Origin: Lysinibacillus composti
Lineage (GTDB): Bacteria; Bacillota; Bacilli; Bacillales_A; Planococcaceae
NCBI RefSeq assembly: GCF_016908465.1
Contig: NZ_JAFBDY010000008.1
Span: 115,392 to 179,391, forward strand
Direction of reading: 5' to 3'
DNA length: 64,000 nt
This document shows positions 25,836 to 35,951 of this stretch, one piece after another (the stretch's first letter is position 1; each line of letters starts with the position of its first letter). The notes beneath the pieces are model-generated. The model did not search any database and was not told where the DNA came from. It worked only from the letters and a program-made list of their open reading frames with translations. Position numbers and translations under genes: made by a program.

Positions 25836-26729
25836 TTACATATTTTTAACCTTATACGATTCATTATGGTCATTACTTTTCGACCGAAACATCTCCCCAT
25901 AGGCTGCTCCACCTAGGATAAACACAGCCCCCACTATTTGCAAAGGAGATAATGTTTCTCCTAAGATGGCGGCTGAAAAAATCAATGCCGAGAGAGGTTC
26001 CAAATATCCGAGTATTGACACAGACTGAACGGGCAGATGACCAATGGATGAAAAGTAGAAATAGCAACCGATGCCAGTATTAACAATGCCTAATATTAGA
26101 ATCGGAATCCAATTTCCTTCCACTATCTCAACGGAAAACCCTTGCTTAAATCCCATAAAAATGGCTACCGTTAAAAAGCTCACCATTAACTGACACGTGG
26201 CATTTTCAAGTCCTGTTATGCTAATTGCCTTTTTATTGAATACCACCATGATGACATACATGAAGGCCGATAAGATTCCGAAAATCAATCCCATGGAGAT
26301 TTTGCCCTCTGCAAAAGCTTGCCCATTTACACAAACCATTCCAATTATCACTGCTAGAAATCCTAGTATTTTAGCGCTTGTCATCTTTTCTTTAAATAAT
26401 AGTGGCGAAAGAATCATGACGATGACCGGGCCACAATAATAAGCAAGCGTGGCAATACTTACACCAATTTGTGCAAATGCCTCAAATAAAAAGATCCAAC
26501 TTGCTCCCATCGCTACACCAGAAATCAACAAATACAGCAAGTGAGATTTATTTTTCCAAAACTGCATTTTCTGCTTAGCCAGTGCGAATACGAAAATTAA
26601 AAATATGCTCCCAATTAAAGTCCGTAAATAAACGATTTCATAACTATTCAATACTATGTAACTTGCAACAATTCCATTTGAACCAAATAGAAGCAATGCA
26701 ACGACATATTTAAAATAGGCATTTTTCAT
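25836..26729 (-). CDS. EamA (DMT-superfamily) transporter
   Basis: 297 residues, ten hydrophobic segments, two EamA repeats; the second ends LGETLSPLQIVGAVFILGG. It is a metabolite exporter of unknown substrate. Divergent from the LysR gene, which is the likely regulator. It lies 17 bases upstream of the broken esterase on the same strand, so the two may once have been co-transcribed. Confidence 0.9.
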   Translation of the reverse strand: MKNAYFKYVVALLLFGSNGIVASYIVLNSYEIVYLRTLIGSIFLIFVFALAKQKMQFWKNKSHLLYLLISGVAMGASWIFLFEAFAQIGVSIATLAYYCGPVIVMILSPLLFKEKMTSAKILGFLAVIIGMVCVNGQAFAEGKISMGLIFGILSAFMYVIMVVFNKKAISITGLENATCQLMVSFLTVAIFMGFKQGFSVEIVEGNWIPILILGIVNTGIGCYFYFSSIGHLPVQSVSILGYLEPLSALIFSAAILGETLSPLQIVGAVFILGGAAYGEMFRSKSNDHNESYKVKNM

Positions 26730-26929
26730 ATATTCTCTCCATAATTACTAGAATTTATATGGAATTGAACGCTGTCAGGTGAAATTTCCAGTACATAAAC
26801 CTTCAATACATATACTCCCCTTTCAAACTTGATTTTCAATAAGTAATAGCATAGCATACTCATATGTATTACAAATTTGAATGTTTCTCATGTCTAACAT
26901 AACAAAATGGAATGTAAGGGCGGACTAAT

Positions 26930-27796
26930 ATGAATATCCAAAAATATATGGCCTTCGTTAAAGCAGTGGAATATGGGAGTTTTACAAGAGCTGCTGACGC
27001 ATTAAACTATACCCAGTCAGGCATTAGCCGGATGATCAACGATTTAGAATCAGAGTGGGGAATTACTCTTTTCGAAAGAGGACGTGCCGGGATCACTTTA
27101 ACTTCTGACGGCTTAAAATTACTGCCCCAATTACAGCGAATCTGTAATGAGCATGAATTGTTAATGATGCAGATTGAGGACTTACATGATATCGAGTCAG
27201 GGATCATTCGGATTGGAACATTTTCAAGTGTGGCAACCCACTGGCTACCGAATATAATTAAGTACTTTAGGAAGGACTATCCTGGAATTGATTTTGAAAT
27301 GCTGTTAGGAGATTATACGGAGATTGAAAGTTGGATTATCGAAGGACGGGTCGACTTTGGATTTTTGCGACTACCGACAAATGCAGAAATGGAAACAATA
27401 TTTGTGGAGCAAGACCGATTGCTCGTAGTTATTCCTGAAGATCACCCACTGGCTGATTGCAATCAATTTCCAGTCAACGAATTGGTGAACAGTCCATTTA
27501 TGTTATTAGAAAAAGGAGCAAAAGCAGAAATCTCTGAGATATTCGAGAAGCACCAAATCTCACCACAAATTTCTTTTACAACATGGGATGACTATGCCAT
27601 TATGTCGATGGTGGAAAACGGGCTGGGAATTAGTATATTACCAGAACTCATTTTACAACGGATTCCATACCAAATTTTCGCAAAAGAACTTGAAGTACCT
27701 GCTTATCGAAATATTGGAATTGCTATGAGAGAACAAAAGTCACTTTCCCTTGCAGCTAAGAGGTTTTTAGAATATTTATCTTATAGAAAGAAATAG
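26930..27796 (+). CDS. LysR-family transcriptional regulator
   Basis: 288 residues. The N-terminal winged helix (YGSFTRAADALNYTQSGISRMINDLE, about 16-41) is followed by a periplasmic-binding-like effector domain (~90-288, GIIRIGTFSSVATHWLP). The typical target is the divergent gene, here the EamA exporter, through the 200-base intergenic region. The ribosome site is weak (AAGGGCGG). Confidence 0.9.
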   Translation: MNIQKYMAFVKAVEYGSFTRAADALNYTQSGISRMINDLESEWGITLFERGRAGITLTSDGLKLLPQLQRICNEHELLMMQIEDLHDIESGIIRIGTFSSVATHWLPNIIKYFRKDYPGIDFEMLLGDYTEIESWIIEGRVDFGFLRLPTNAEMETIFVEQDRLLVVIPEDHPLADCNQFPVNELVNSPFMLLEKGAKAEISEIFEKHQISPQISFTTWDDYAIMSMVENGLGISILPELILQRIPYQIFAKELEVPAYRNIGIAMREQKSLSLAAKRFLEYLSYRKK

Positions 27797-27881
27797 GGAA
27801 ATGATTTTGGTGAGTGTTTCGGTGATAGAAAAGTGCTAGGCATCTTACAAAATACTTTTTACTAGTCCTTCTTCGCAAAAA

Positions 27882-27920
27882 ACTCAGACAAGGAGCCTTT
27901 AAAAAACTCCTTATCTGAGT
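27882..27920 (-). terminator. Intrinsic terminator between convergent genes
   Basis: ACTCAGATAAGGAG and CTCCTTGTCTGAGT form a 14-bp stem with one mismatch, followed by TTTTTTG on the minus strand. Confidence 0.85.
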
Positions 27921-27932
27921 GCATCGTTTTTA

Positions 27933-28610
27933 TTACACTTGATGAACAATTTTAATATGGTTGAGGTTGAGATAGGTCGATCTGGATTTCCCATTTTGAA
28001 TCTCAATAATTTGACCATTTATATTTTTAATTCGACCGATATGAGAAGATTCTTCTCCAAGATTTAAGACAACGAGTTGATTTTTAAGTTGATCAATTTG
28101 AGAGATGAAATTATTAATAAGTGATGGATTTTTAATCTTTGATAAACTTAAAAATTCATTTTCACTTAGTCCGTATGGGAACTGATCCTTAATGTATGGA
28201 ATTAGCCATTTCAAATGTTGAGTTGAAATGAACATCGTTTTGTAAATCGGAGACTCAAAAACAAAATAATCGTCCAACACTGACGTAATAACCCCATGTA
28301 GTGATTTGTTTATCGTTACAAAAATCTCCACGTGCATTCCTTTTGCTCGAGTAAGAATATTTGTAAGCGTTAGATCCTTGTTCGACACATTCGAAATAAA
28401 TGATGGTCTTTCAGATGGTTGCTGAATATTATTTTCATTATCAGCGTCTAGTTCCAATGATTTAATATGGTCAATTGGTATATAAACAAAATTCAATCCA
28501 TCATAAATGACAATCAGATCACTACCCAATTCAATCACTGAACCGTTTAGTACTTTTCCTCCCAAGAGTTCAATGACAGTAATTTCTTTATTTAAATTTT
28601 GGAATGCCAT
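27933..28610 (-). CDS. Protein with three LSm-like repeats, possibly spore-coat related
   Basis: 225 residues from ATG (MAFQNLNKEITV) nine bases after GGAGGTG; earlier in-frame ATGs overlap that site. Three related beta-rich segments are visible: about 8-50 (GGKVLNGSVIELGSDLIVIY), 88-135 (NKSLHGVITSVLDDYFVFES) and 180-224 (GRIKNINGQIIEIQNGKS). Each ends with a hydrophobic strand, as in the LSm/SH3-like DUF2642 proteins of Bacillus, several of which are spore-coat associated. No signal peptide. The assignment to that family is by pattern only. Confidence 0.6.
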   Translation of the reverse strand: MAFQNLNKEITVIELLGGKVLNGSVIELGSDLIVIYDGLNFVYIPIDHIKSLELDADNENNIQQPSERPSFISNVSNKDLTLTNILTRAKGMHVEIFVTINKSLHGVITSVLDDYFVFESPIYKTMFISTQHLKWLIPYIKDQFPYGLSENEFLSLSKIKNPSLINNFISQIDQLKNQLVVLNLGEESSHIGRIKNINGQIIEIQNGKSRSTYLNLNHIKIVHQV

Positions 28611-28990
28611 AATCAAATTCACCTCCATATTATGCAATATCTAATTTACTAAAGTAATAGTTAAGCAATACTATCCAAATTGGCATGAAAATAGAGAATC
28701 CTACTTTAAGATATTCTGGCTACCCGATTAATGTTCCCCGTTTAATAATTAGTGGTTCAATAGATGGAATAAGGCTGGGACATAAGTAGTTACCCGGGTA
28801 ATGATATCACCATTAATAAGTGCTAAAAACCGGTTGCCTAACACTGTAGACAGCGGCAAGTTTAGAAGGACATTTTATAAGTGAGCGGACCACCGAATTC
28901 TTAAATTTCATTTTTTAGACGTCCCATTAAAACTTTTTTCTATCAAATATCTTACAAAATCAAAACATAATACATTTATCTATGAAAGAA

Positions 28991-29031
28991 AATGCATGAA
29001 TTCAGTTTCCACTTGAATTCATGCATTTTTT
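28991..29031 (+). terminator. Orphan terminator-like hairpin
   Basis: A 14-bp perfect stem, AATGCATGAATTCA with TGAATTCATGCATT, is followed by a T-run on the plus strand. No plus-strand gene precedes it in the 28611-28990 gap, so it may end an unannotated small RNA or be the leftover of a lost gene. The remainder of 28611-29256 shows no ORF with a ribosome site. Confidence 0.7.
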
Positions 29032-29256
29032 AATTTTCACAGCCTTCTGAAAAAGGCTTTAAAACGTGTTAAAAGGTATGCGTTTCTATTTGATATATTT
29101 AGGTTTTAAACCAAGGGAATTCACGTTTTTCACATATTTATAAGTATAGCAGCAGCACAAATTTGATGAAGGGAGGTGAAAGGTCCAAATTCTATTTTGC
29201 TAGATTAACTATTCCAGGAAATTGAATAGATGACATTAAGAATAGGAGAAAATTCT

Positions 29257-30600
29257 ATGCAACCAATAGCGATAATAACCATTCTCACCTTTTTGGTTAC
29301 TCTAGGTTTCATTCTATGGCGGCCTAGAAATATGAACGAAGCAATCCCCGCTACAGCCGGTGCGATTATTATAATACTTTTTGGCAGTGTATCAATGCAA
29401 GATCTCCTCACGATTACTCAAACGATCAGTGATGCTGCGATTACGATTATTGCTACTATTGCCATGGCCATTGTGTTAGAAAGCTTTGGGTTCTTTAACT
29501 GGGTAGCAGAGAAGCTCGCCGAAAAAGCAAAAGGGTCTGGTATTCGATTATTTTGGTATGTCAACCTTTTATGCTTTTTCATGACCCTCTTTTTCAACAA
29601 TGACGGAAGTATTTTAATAGCTATACCAATCCTCATTATGCTATTAAACAATATGGGCTTAAAAAATCATCAAAAAATCCCCTATCTATTATCGGGAGGG
29701 TTAATTGCAACAGCGTCCAGCGCTCCAATTGGTGTTAGTAACATCGTTAATCTTATTTCATTAAAAATTGTGGATATGAGTTTATATTCACAAACAGCAA
29801 TGATGTTTGTCCCTGCAACACTCGGTTTATTATTACTAGTTTGTTTACTTTTTTTATATTTCAGAAAAACCTTACCAAAGACTGTTCCTACAAATGTAAC
29901 AGGGATGACTCTTCCTTCTTATCATCCCATCAATCAAACGGCTTTTGGAAATTCTGCGAAAGATCGTACTCGATTTATGAGAAACGTACTTCTTTTTGTT
30001 TTTGGGGTTCGTTGTAGTCTCTTCATTGCCTCTTATTTAGGACTTCCCATTTCAACCATGGCAATCCTTGGATCACTCGTTTTATTAGGTTGGAGATGGG
30101 CTTATTTAAAAATACCTCCAGGTGATATGCTCAAAAAAACACCTTGGTATATTATTTTATTTGCCTTTAGTATGTATGTAATTATTTATGGACTCAATAA
30201 TATCGGATTATCAGACTGGTTAATTCATGTGATGAGTCCAATGGTAAGTGACAACTTACTAAACACTAGTGTTTTAATGGGTGTCCTGCTTACCGTTTTA
30301 TCTAATATTTTTAACAACCATCCCGCGCTTATGATTGGAACAACTACACTAACAAATATGCCTCTTGACGCTATTGAATTGAAAGTTGCCTATTTGGCTA
30401 ACGTAATCGGAAGTGACATGGGTGCATTATTACTTCCTATGGGTACGCTTGCCACACTCATGTGGATGCACATCGTTAGAAACGGAAAGGTCAGGGTGAC
30501 ATGGTGGGATTATATTAAAGTAACCATCGTTGTGATTCCACCTACCGTTATTTTTACATTAGTCGTTTTATTTTATTGGGTTACATGGATCTTTTATTAA
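29257..30600 (+). CDS. ArsB/NhaD-family ion transporter
   Basis: 447 residues from ATG after AATAGGAGAAAATTCT; a longer in-frame start lacks a ribosome site. About eleven hydrophobic segments. NNDGSILIAIPILIMLL and SAPIGVSNIVNLIS are the two half-site motifs shared with ArsB. It is a paralogue of the ArsB encoded at 36996-38291 but is diverged and stands alone without arsR or arsC, so arsenite efflux is not assured. It may move another oxyanion or ion. Confidence 0.82.
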   Translation: MQPIAIITILTFLVTLGFILWRPRNMNEAIPATAGAIIIILFGSVSMQDLLTITQTISDAAITIIATIAMAIVLESFGFFNWVAEKLAEKAKGSGIRLFWYVNLLCFFMTLFFNNDGSILIAIPILIMLLNNMGLKNHQKIPYLLSGGLIATASSAPIGVSNIVNLISLKIVDMSLYSQTAMMFVPATLGLLLLVCLLFLYFRKTLPKTVPTNVTGMTLPSYHPINQTAFGNSAKDRTRFMRNVLLFVFGVRCSLFIASYLGLPISTMAILGSLVLLGWRWAYLKIPPGDMLKKTPWYIILFAFSMYVIIYGLNNIGLSDWLIHVMSPMVSDNLLNTSVLMGVLLTVLSNIFNNHPALMIGTTTLTNMPLDAIELKVAYLANVIGSDMGALLLPMGTLATLMWMHIVRNGKVRVTWWDYIKVTIVVIPPTVIFTLVVLFYWVTWIFY

Positions 30601-30797
30601 GACAACTAAAGATGCACTACACAACATAATATATGATTGTTCAAGTTAATTGTTCTAATACAACTACAACTTATCCGATAAAACATCATCGCTACAACTA
30701 GTAATCAACCCGACATCTCAATTGTTCGATGTTTAAAAGCTTTGCCCAATAAAAGAAAAAGGTGATTTTCGATTCAACAAGTAATAAAAGTCAACAC

Positions 30798-30832
30798 AAA
30801 AAAGGAGTCTACATTGTTGTAGGCTCCTTTTT
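30798..30832 (+). terminator. Bidirectional terminator between convergent genes
   Basis: AAAAAGGAG..CTACA pairs with TGTAG..CTCCTTTTT around TTGT; A- and T-runs on both sides allow use from either strand. Confidence 0.88.
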
Positions 30833-30886
30833 CATATCATTTGGACAATCTTGGTCCAAGATCGAGGAATTGTAAAGGTTAAAAAA

Positions 30887-31447
<561 letters not shown>

Positions 31448-31488
31448 CTAGCAATCGACGAGGAACACTTTGTTTCTTATACACTTTA

Positions 31489-31558
31489 TTTTGTTGCCAT
31501 TACAATTAAAATGATAAAATAAATTTACCGTATTTTTGTTGCATTTGCAACAAAAATA
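31489..31558 (-). promoter_or_regulatory. paiA upstream region with MarR-type operators
   Basis: TATTTTTGTTGCA and TGCAACAAAAATA are perfect 13-base arms around TT (31531-31558). A decayed second site, TTTTGTTGCCATTACAA, starts at 31489 and overlaps a minus-strand promoter with TTGTAA and TATAAG boxes. The first site is nearly identical to the palindrome at 58073-58098. The rest of the 31406-31689 gap has no gene. Confidence 0.7.
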
Positions 31559-31689
31559 CAATTGTATTCACCTAAAACACTCTAGCCATTCCTTTGCTAT
31601 TATAAAAAACAGACACATTATCTTTTTGCGTCAGTTTCATTAAGTAAAGTAACACTTGTAGTAGCACCCATTTCCAAATAAAAAAATCC

Positions 31690-31738
31690 CCTTATAGTAA
31701 TCAGTTACGAATCTATCTTTTAACTGACCACTATAAGG
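31690..31738 (-). terminator. Intrinsic terminator of the amidohydrolase operon
   Basis: CCTTATAGT..TCAGTTA pairs with TAACTGA..ACTATAAGG over about 18 bp and is followed by GGATTTTTTTATT on the minus strand. Confidence 0.85.
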
Positions 31739-31805
31739 AAATATCAGGAATCATGTATTAAATGATGTTGCATAGTTTAAGCAGCAATATATAATCTTGT
31801 TCAAG

Positions 31806-32573
31806 TTATTGATCGAGGTACCACTTTTCCCCATTTCGGAAGAAAATTCGATCTTGCGCTTCTTTACCTACTGTTTCTTTAATTAATTCAATATCATTAG
31901 ATGAGAATCGATAGTTTGCTCGTGTTGAAGGCAAATCACTGCCAAACATAAGGGAACTTGGGTTTTCTCTATATAATATGGGAATTAATTCTCTGACTTC
32001 ATCACGTTCATAGCCAATCCGTCCAAAGCCTGTCAAACGAATAGGAATATCTGCATTCACAATTTTTTTCAACTGATCTATTGAACACTTATGCATGCCT
32101 AGATGATCAATGGATACTTTTGGTAAAGTAAAAATTAGTTTTTCTAATTCACTATCAATTGTTTGCAAATTAAGATAAAGTTCTGTCTTCCAGTTACATA
32201 ATTTATTAACTTTCTCTGAAAGCTCTTTAATTTCCTTTGGTGAAGCAGATAAGCCTCTGTATAGGTTGAATCTTATTCCTTTTATTCCGACATCGTTTAA
32301 TTTGAAAATTTCTTCATCGGTTGTATCGAATGGAAGTTGAGTAATCCCCACAAAATTCTTGCCTAATTGTGAAATTGCCTCTGCAAAATAATCTTGATGA
32401 TACCCTTGAAATGAGCCTGACACAATGGCTCCACCAGTTACTTCAATCGACATTTCCTTTAATTCCTTTAAATAATGATTCACTGTATAATAATCAGGCA
32501 CAAATCCTTGATTTTCTACAAGAGGAAACTTTGGATCAATAATATGAAAATGAGCGTCAAATATTTTTTGCAT
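31806..32573 (-). CDS. Amidohydrolase-2 family TIM-barrel hydrolase
   Basis: 255 residues. DAHFHI at 5-10 gives the first metal-binding histidines, SIDHLGMHKC a further one, and MFGSDLPS the catalytic Asp near the C-terminus. This family (PF04909 type) holds lactonases and decarboxylases of carboxylate breakdown. It is nine bases downstream of a carboxylate-type permease and near a GntR regulator, so it probably acts on the imported compound in the cytoplasm. ATG after AGGAGATAATT. Confidence 0.85.
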   Translation of the reverse strand: MQKIFDAHFHIIDPKFPLVENQGFVPDYYTVNHYLKELKEMSIEVTGGAIVSGSFQGYHQDYFAEAISQLGKNFVGITQLPFDTTDEEIFKLNDVGIKGIRFNLYRGLSASPKEIKELSEKVNKLCNWKTELYLNLQTIDSELEKLIFTLPKVSIDHLGMHKCSIDQLKKIVNADIPIRLTGFGRIGYERDEVRELIPILYRENPSSLMFGSDLPSTRANYRFSSNDIELIKETVGKEAQDRIFFRNGEKWYLDQ

Positions 32574-32582
32574 AATTATCTC

Positions 32583-33884
32583 CTATAAAATAAACATTAA
32601 AATCAATGTCGCAACAATAGCAAACCCTATCCCTAATGGCGTTGCTTTATAAAGTAAATCATTATAAAATTTCTTGGATTCTTCTTCGTCTAAACCACTG
32701 TTACCAAGGATTAAACTACCACCTGTAGAGAATGGCGCTAATGCTGATGATTGGGCGCCAATTATAATAGCAACCGCAATTAACGAAGGACTGAAGCCTG
32801 TAGGACCTACAATACCAGCAATCATTGGGAACATAAGTGGTGCCACAACCCCCAAAGTACTACTAAAGATTGACATAATACCAGCAATAACTGCCACAGC
32901 AATCGGAACAATAAAGGATGGCATATTATTAATCATAGAGGCTAATAAATCGATTGTTCCCGCTTCAACGGCAACATCAATTAACATTCCTACCCCTGAC
33001 ACGAGCCATAAAGTATTCCATGGTACTCTTGCCATAACTTCTTTAGGTTTGTCCTCGGCTAATTTTAGTATGTATGCAAGAATTGCAAATACAACTGCTA
33101 GTAACGTAATGTCCGTACGTTGGTTAATAAACTGAATCATTTCATTCTCTTTCATAAATGTAGATAGCATTGGCACTCCTAATACAATTACCATAAGAAG
33201 AATGATTAAAGATATATTTAGTTTTTGTTTTTTTGTAAATCCTTCTGGTTTTTCAATATTCAATTCAGCAATTTGACTGTTTTTTCTATCAAAAATCATC
33301 AAGAACAACATGATAAATATTGGATAGATAAATGAAACAACAAAGATATCCCTTGTCAGAACATTCGCGAGGTCTGCAACAGCTGTTTCACTTAATAAAG
33401 AGTTAAAGAGTACCCCATGAGCACTATACATGAAATTTGCACCAGAAAGCGAACCTAATGAAACGGCGAAGGAAGCGTGCAATTTATTCATTCCTGATGT
33501 TTTACATAATGCCATTGCAATCGCACCCATAACTGCCACAGATGTGAAGAAACCAGCACCCATTCCTGAAACCAACGCTGTAATAAAATACAAAATTAAA
33601 GGTAGCCATTTTGTTTGTTTTTGAAATCTATAAAGTAATAAATGAGCAATTTTCTCTAAAGTACCATTTACTACTGCAAAATTAAAGAAGAGCGCTAACG
33701 TGAAAATTACTAAGAATAGTTTGGTTGGAAATGTTGCCAATAAATCATTAATAGGCATCCCCAAAACAAAACAACCAATAATATAAGCGAATGCTAAAGC
33801 AACTAAACCGGTATTAATGTCTAGCTTTTCCCCTAGATATATTGCGATAATAATAGCTAGTATTATTAAAATAGAATAGAACAT
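32583..33884 (-). CDS. SLC13/MatC-like carboxylate permease
   Basis: 433 residues from ATG after CAAGGGGGAGGAAATTT; a longer in-frame start lacks a site. About twelve hydrophobic segments. The N-terminal region resembles the MatC N-terminal domain, and the two repeats SVAVMGAIAMALCKTSG and TLGVVAPLMFPMIAGIVG carry the family's substrate-loop pattern. It probably takes up a dicarboxylate or related acid for the neighbouring hydrolase. A possible GntR operator lies directly upstream. Confidence 0.82.
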   Translation of the reverse strand: MFYSILIILAIIIAIYLGEKLDINTGLVALAFAYIIGCFVLGMPINDLLATFPTKLFLVIFTLALFFNFAVVNGTLEKIAHLLLYRFQKQTKWLPLILYFITALVSGMGAGFFTSVAVMGAIAMALCKTSGMNKLHASFAVSLGSLSGANFMYSAHGVLFNSLLSETAVADLANVLTRDIFVVSFIYPIFIMLFLMIFDRKNSQIAELNIEKPEGFTKKQKLNISLIILLMVIVLGVPMLSTFMKENEMIQFINQRTDITLLAVVFAILAYILKLAEDKPKEVMARVPWNTLWLVSGVGMLIDVAVEAGTIDLLASMINNMPSFIVPIAVAVIAGIMSIFSSTLGVVAPLMFPMIAGIVGPTGFSPSLIAVAIIIGAQSSALAPFSTGGSLILGNSGLDEEESKKFYNDLLYKATPLGIGFAIVATLILMFIL

Positions 33885-33905
33885 AAATTTCCTCCCCCTT
33901 GATAG

Positions 33906-33927
33906 AACAATCATTTGTATTAATCTA
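33906..33927 (-). promoter_or_regulatory. Candidate GntR operator before the permease
   Basis: AACAATCATT, four bases, TT, one base, ATCTA: 17 of 22 positions match the segment at 34871-34892 before the GntR gene, and both lie about 25 bases before a ribosome site. The core ACAAATGATTGT is a dyad. Confidence 0.55.
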
Positions 33928-34120
33928 ATTTTTTACTGAGTATAGTGATAGTGAAAAGATTTGTTACATTTTTTCGCTAGTGACTGTAAAAAAAATTTCA
34001 TTTTCAATTACTTCTTATTTGGCATCTCCTGGATAGTTTTTTATTGTTCATAAAACACAAATGGAAGCCCTTACAAAATAATGATGAGCTATAGATTTAG
34101 TTTAAAAATGACTACGATCT

Positions 34121-34843
34121 CTATTCTAAACTTAATACTGATTTGTATTTGTACATGTCCCCACGATAGGAAGATGCACCTGTTAAAACACAATCACTTT
34201 TTACTTTTAAGTCAACACTTCTATATAAAATTGGAGATCCGACAGAAACACCCAGAATGTTTGAAATCTCTTCACTAGCAAGAACTGCTTCTATTTCAAT
34301 TTCTCCTTCAGAAAGGGCCATATTAAATTTATTTAAAAATAAATGTGAGAAAGAATAATTAATATATTCCTCATCAGTAATTTGTTCACCATACTTTTTT
34401 AAAAGGTACCGGTTATCGATTACAACTGGTATGCCCTCTGATAGACGTAATCGTTTTACCTGATAAACCTCTTCACCAGGCTTTACTCCCAATTTTTCAT
34501 CTATTCCTTCTGGACAAGGCACAGATCCCCTATATAGCAACTTGACAGTAAAGTTTTTTAAGTACCAGCCACGAAAAAAATTATCTAATTTAGCAATATC
34601 TGTTTTTAATTTGTCTTTTCGAACAATAAATGTGCCTTTTCCTTGAATACGGTTTAAAAGACCTTCATCTACTAGTAATTGAACTGCCTGCCGAATCGTC
34701 ATTCTAGAGACATCGAACATTTTTATTAGTTCATCATCGCTTAAAAATTTTTCTTGTCCTTCTTTGTACATTTCTTCTATTTTTTTTCTTAACCTATTAG
34801 CAATTTGAACGTACTTTGGAATTTGAGTATTAAAATTACTCAT
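34121..34843 (-). CDS. GntR-family (HutC/UTRA) transcriptional regulator
   Basis: 240 residues. The winged helix at ~10-75 contains KFLSDDELIKMFDVSRMTIR and GLLNRIQGKGTFI. The UTRA ligand domain covers ~90-238 (GEEVYQVKRLRLSEGIPVVI). It probably represses itself and the adjacent permease/amidohydrolase genes until the imported acid appears. ATG after GGAGGGGGAGC. Confidence 0.92.
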   Translation of the reverse strand: MSNFNTQIPKYVQIANRLRKKIEEMYKEGQEKFLSDDELIKMFDVSRMTIRQAVQLLVDEGLLNRIQGKGTFIVRKDKLKTDIAKLDNFFRGWYLKNFTVKLLYRGSVPCPEGIDEKLGVKPGEEVYQVKRLRLSEGIPVVIDNRYLLKKYGEQITDEEYINYSFSHLFLNKFNMALSEGEIEIEAVLASEEISNILGVSVGSPILYRSVDLKVKSDCVLTGASSYRGDMYKYKSVLSLE

Positions 34844-34870
34844 GCTCCCCCTCCTAGGATTAATTTAAAT

Positions 34871-34920
34871 AACAATCATTCTGTTTCATCTATACATCTA
34901 TACATCTATACATCTAGATG
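34871..34920 (-). promoter_or_regulatory. Operator candidate and TATAGATG tandem repeats before gntR
   Basis: AACAATCATT plus TTCATCTA repeats the motif in front of the permease. It overlaps three head-to-tail copies of the octamer CATCTATA and ends in the palindrome CATCTAGATG. The octamers read TGTATAGA on the minus strand, resembling half of a HutC-type GntR operator. Confidence 0.55.
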
Positions 34921-35109
34921 ACTTGTTTTTCATTTTAATGTACTAAAAGTTGAGAGTCAATACAATTTTCTGAATCTTTAATCTCCCATTTGGATTAATA
35001 TTAAGACACTTTACCAAAACATGAATACAAAACGTTTCACATTATAGTCATAGTTTTTCGGTTTTAAAAACTTTGCTAAATGTCAAGAATAAAGGTGGAG
35101 GTGATCACT

Positions 35110-35742
35110 ATGCCAAAACATGCATTCGAAGCAATGATGAAGGTTATACATAGTCTATTTGACGATGAACCTAAAACAGCTCTACATGTCGGCGAAGTAA
35201 TGTCATGTTGGACTTATTTAACCGTCTTAGAAGAATCAGTTGCGCTTGAGCAACTTGCTATTAACACAACCGAAGATAAAGAGCTAAACGAGTTACTTCA
35301 TAAAACATTGGCTGGTGCTAGTTCACAAGCTACAAGACTTAAGGAGTTTCTTCAACAAGAAGGTATCCCCTTACCTCCTACTTCTGAACCCAAGCCTTTA
35401 TCTGATCCAAGTGCTATTCCATTGGGAGCAAAAATGACTGACTCAGAAATCTCCAATTTAGTAGGTGCCAAGTTAGCCGCAGGAATTTCAATATGCGCGA
35501 CAGGTGCAGCCCAATCCGTAAGAAACGATGTTGGATTAATGTTCTTTGAATTTCAAACTGAAGCGATGAGATATGGTGCTATTCTAAAAATCCATTATGA
35601 AAAAACGATGTTGGCTCAAGGTACCACCTTATTTTTACCCTCCTGGCAAACCAAACAGTTAAATAATATGAGTCTCCTTCAAGGAGGCTTTTTTATTTAC
35701 AATTTGGTTCTGCTAGTCATTTTTCCGTTTTGGTTCAAATAA
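35110..35742 (+). CDS. DUF3231 protein with apparent stop-loss extension
   Basis: 210 residues from ATG placed after GGAGGTGATCACT. The helical body (ALHVGEVMSCWTYLTVLEE) and the late EAMRYGAILKIHYEKTML stretch are typical of DUF3231, a Bacillales family often linked to spores, with unknown function. The last ~27 residues (from MSLLQGGFFIYN) are hydrophobic and are encoded across what looks like a rho-independent terminator. The ancestral stop codon was probably lost and the frame now reads through the hairpin. Confidence 0.8.
   Translation: MPKHAFEAMMKVIHSLFDDEPKTALHVGEVMSCWTYLTVLEESVALEQLAINTTEDKELNELLHKTLAGASSQATRLKEFLQQEGIPLPPTSEPKPLSDPSAIPLGAKMTDSEISNLVGAKLAAGISICATGAAQSVRNDVGLMFFEFQTEAMRYGAILKIHYEKTMLAQGTTLFLPSWQTKQLNNMSLLQGGFFIYNLVLLVIFPFWFK
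35672..35697 (+). terminator. Terminator hairpin inside the DUF3231 reading frame
   Basis: GTCTCC-TTCAA-GGAGGC followed by TTTTTTATTT has all features of an intrinsic terminator, yet the open frame continues 45 bases further. Confidence 0.75.
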
Positions 35743-35951
35743 GCAAAACAACTTTTGAAAATTGATCATAAAAAAAGACACTTTTCATTTACTTGAATTG
35801 TGTCCGATTGATAGATTTCATTTCACCTTATTTTTTATTATTTCTTATTTAAAAGCATCTTGTAGCATAATTAAAGAAAGAGCAGCCAAGCATACTAATA
35901 GATATTGATTATTTATGTTCTTATTAATACTTAGAATTGGAGGAACTATTT

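Noticed and set aside
28685..28789. 34-codon frame beginning MKIENPTL
   Set aside because: No ribosome site and no supporting homology. The end includes GGCTGGGACATAA, which looks like intergenic repeat debris.
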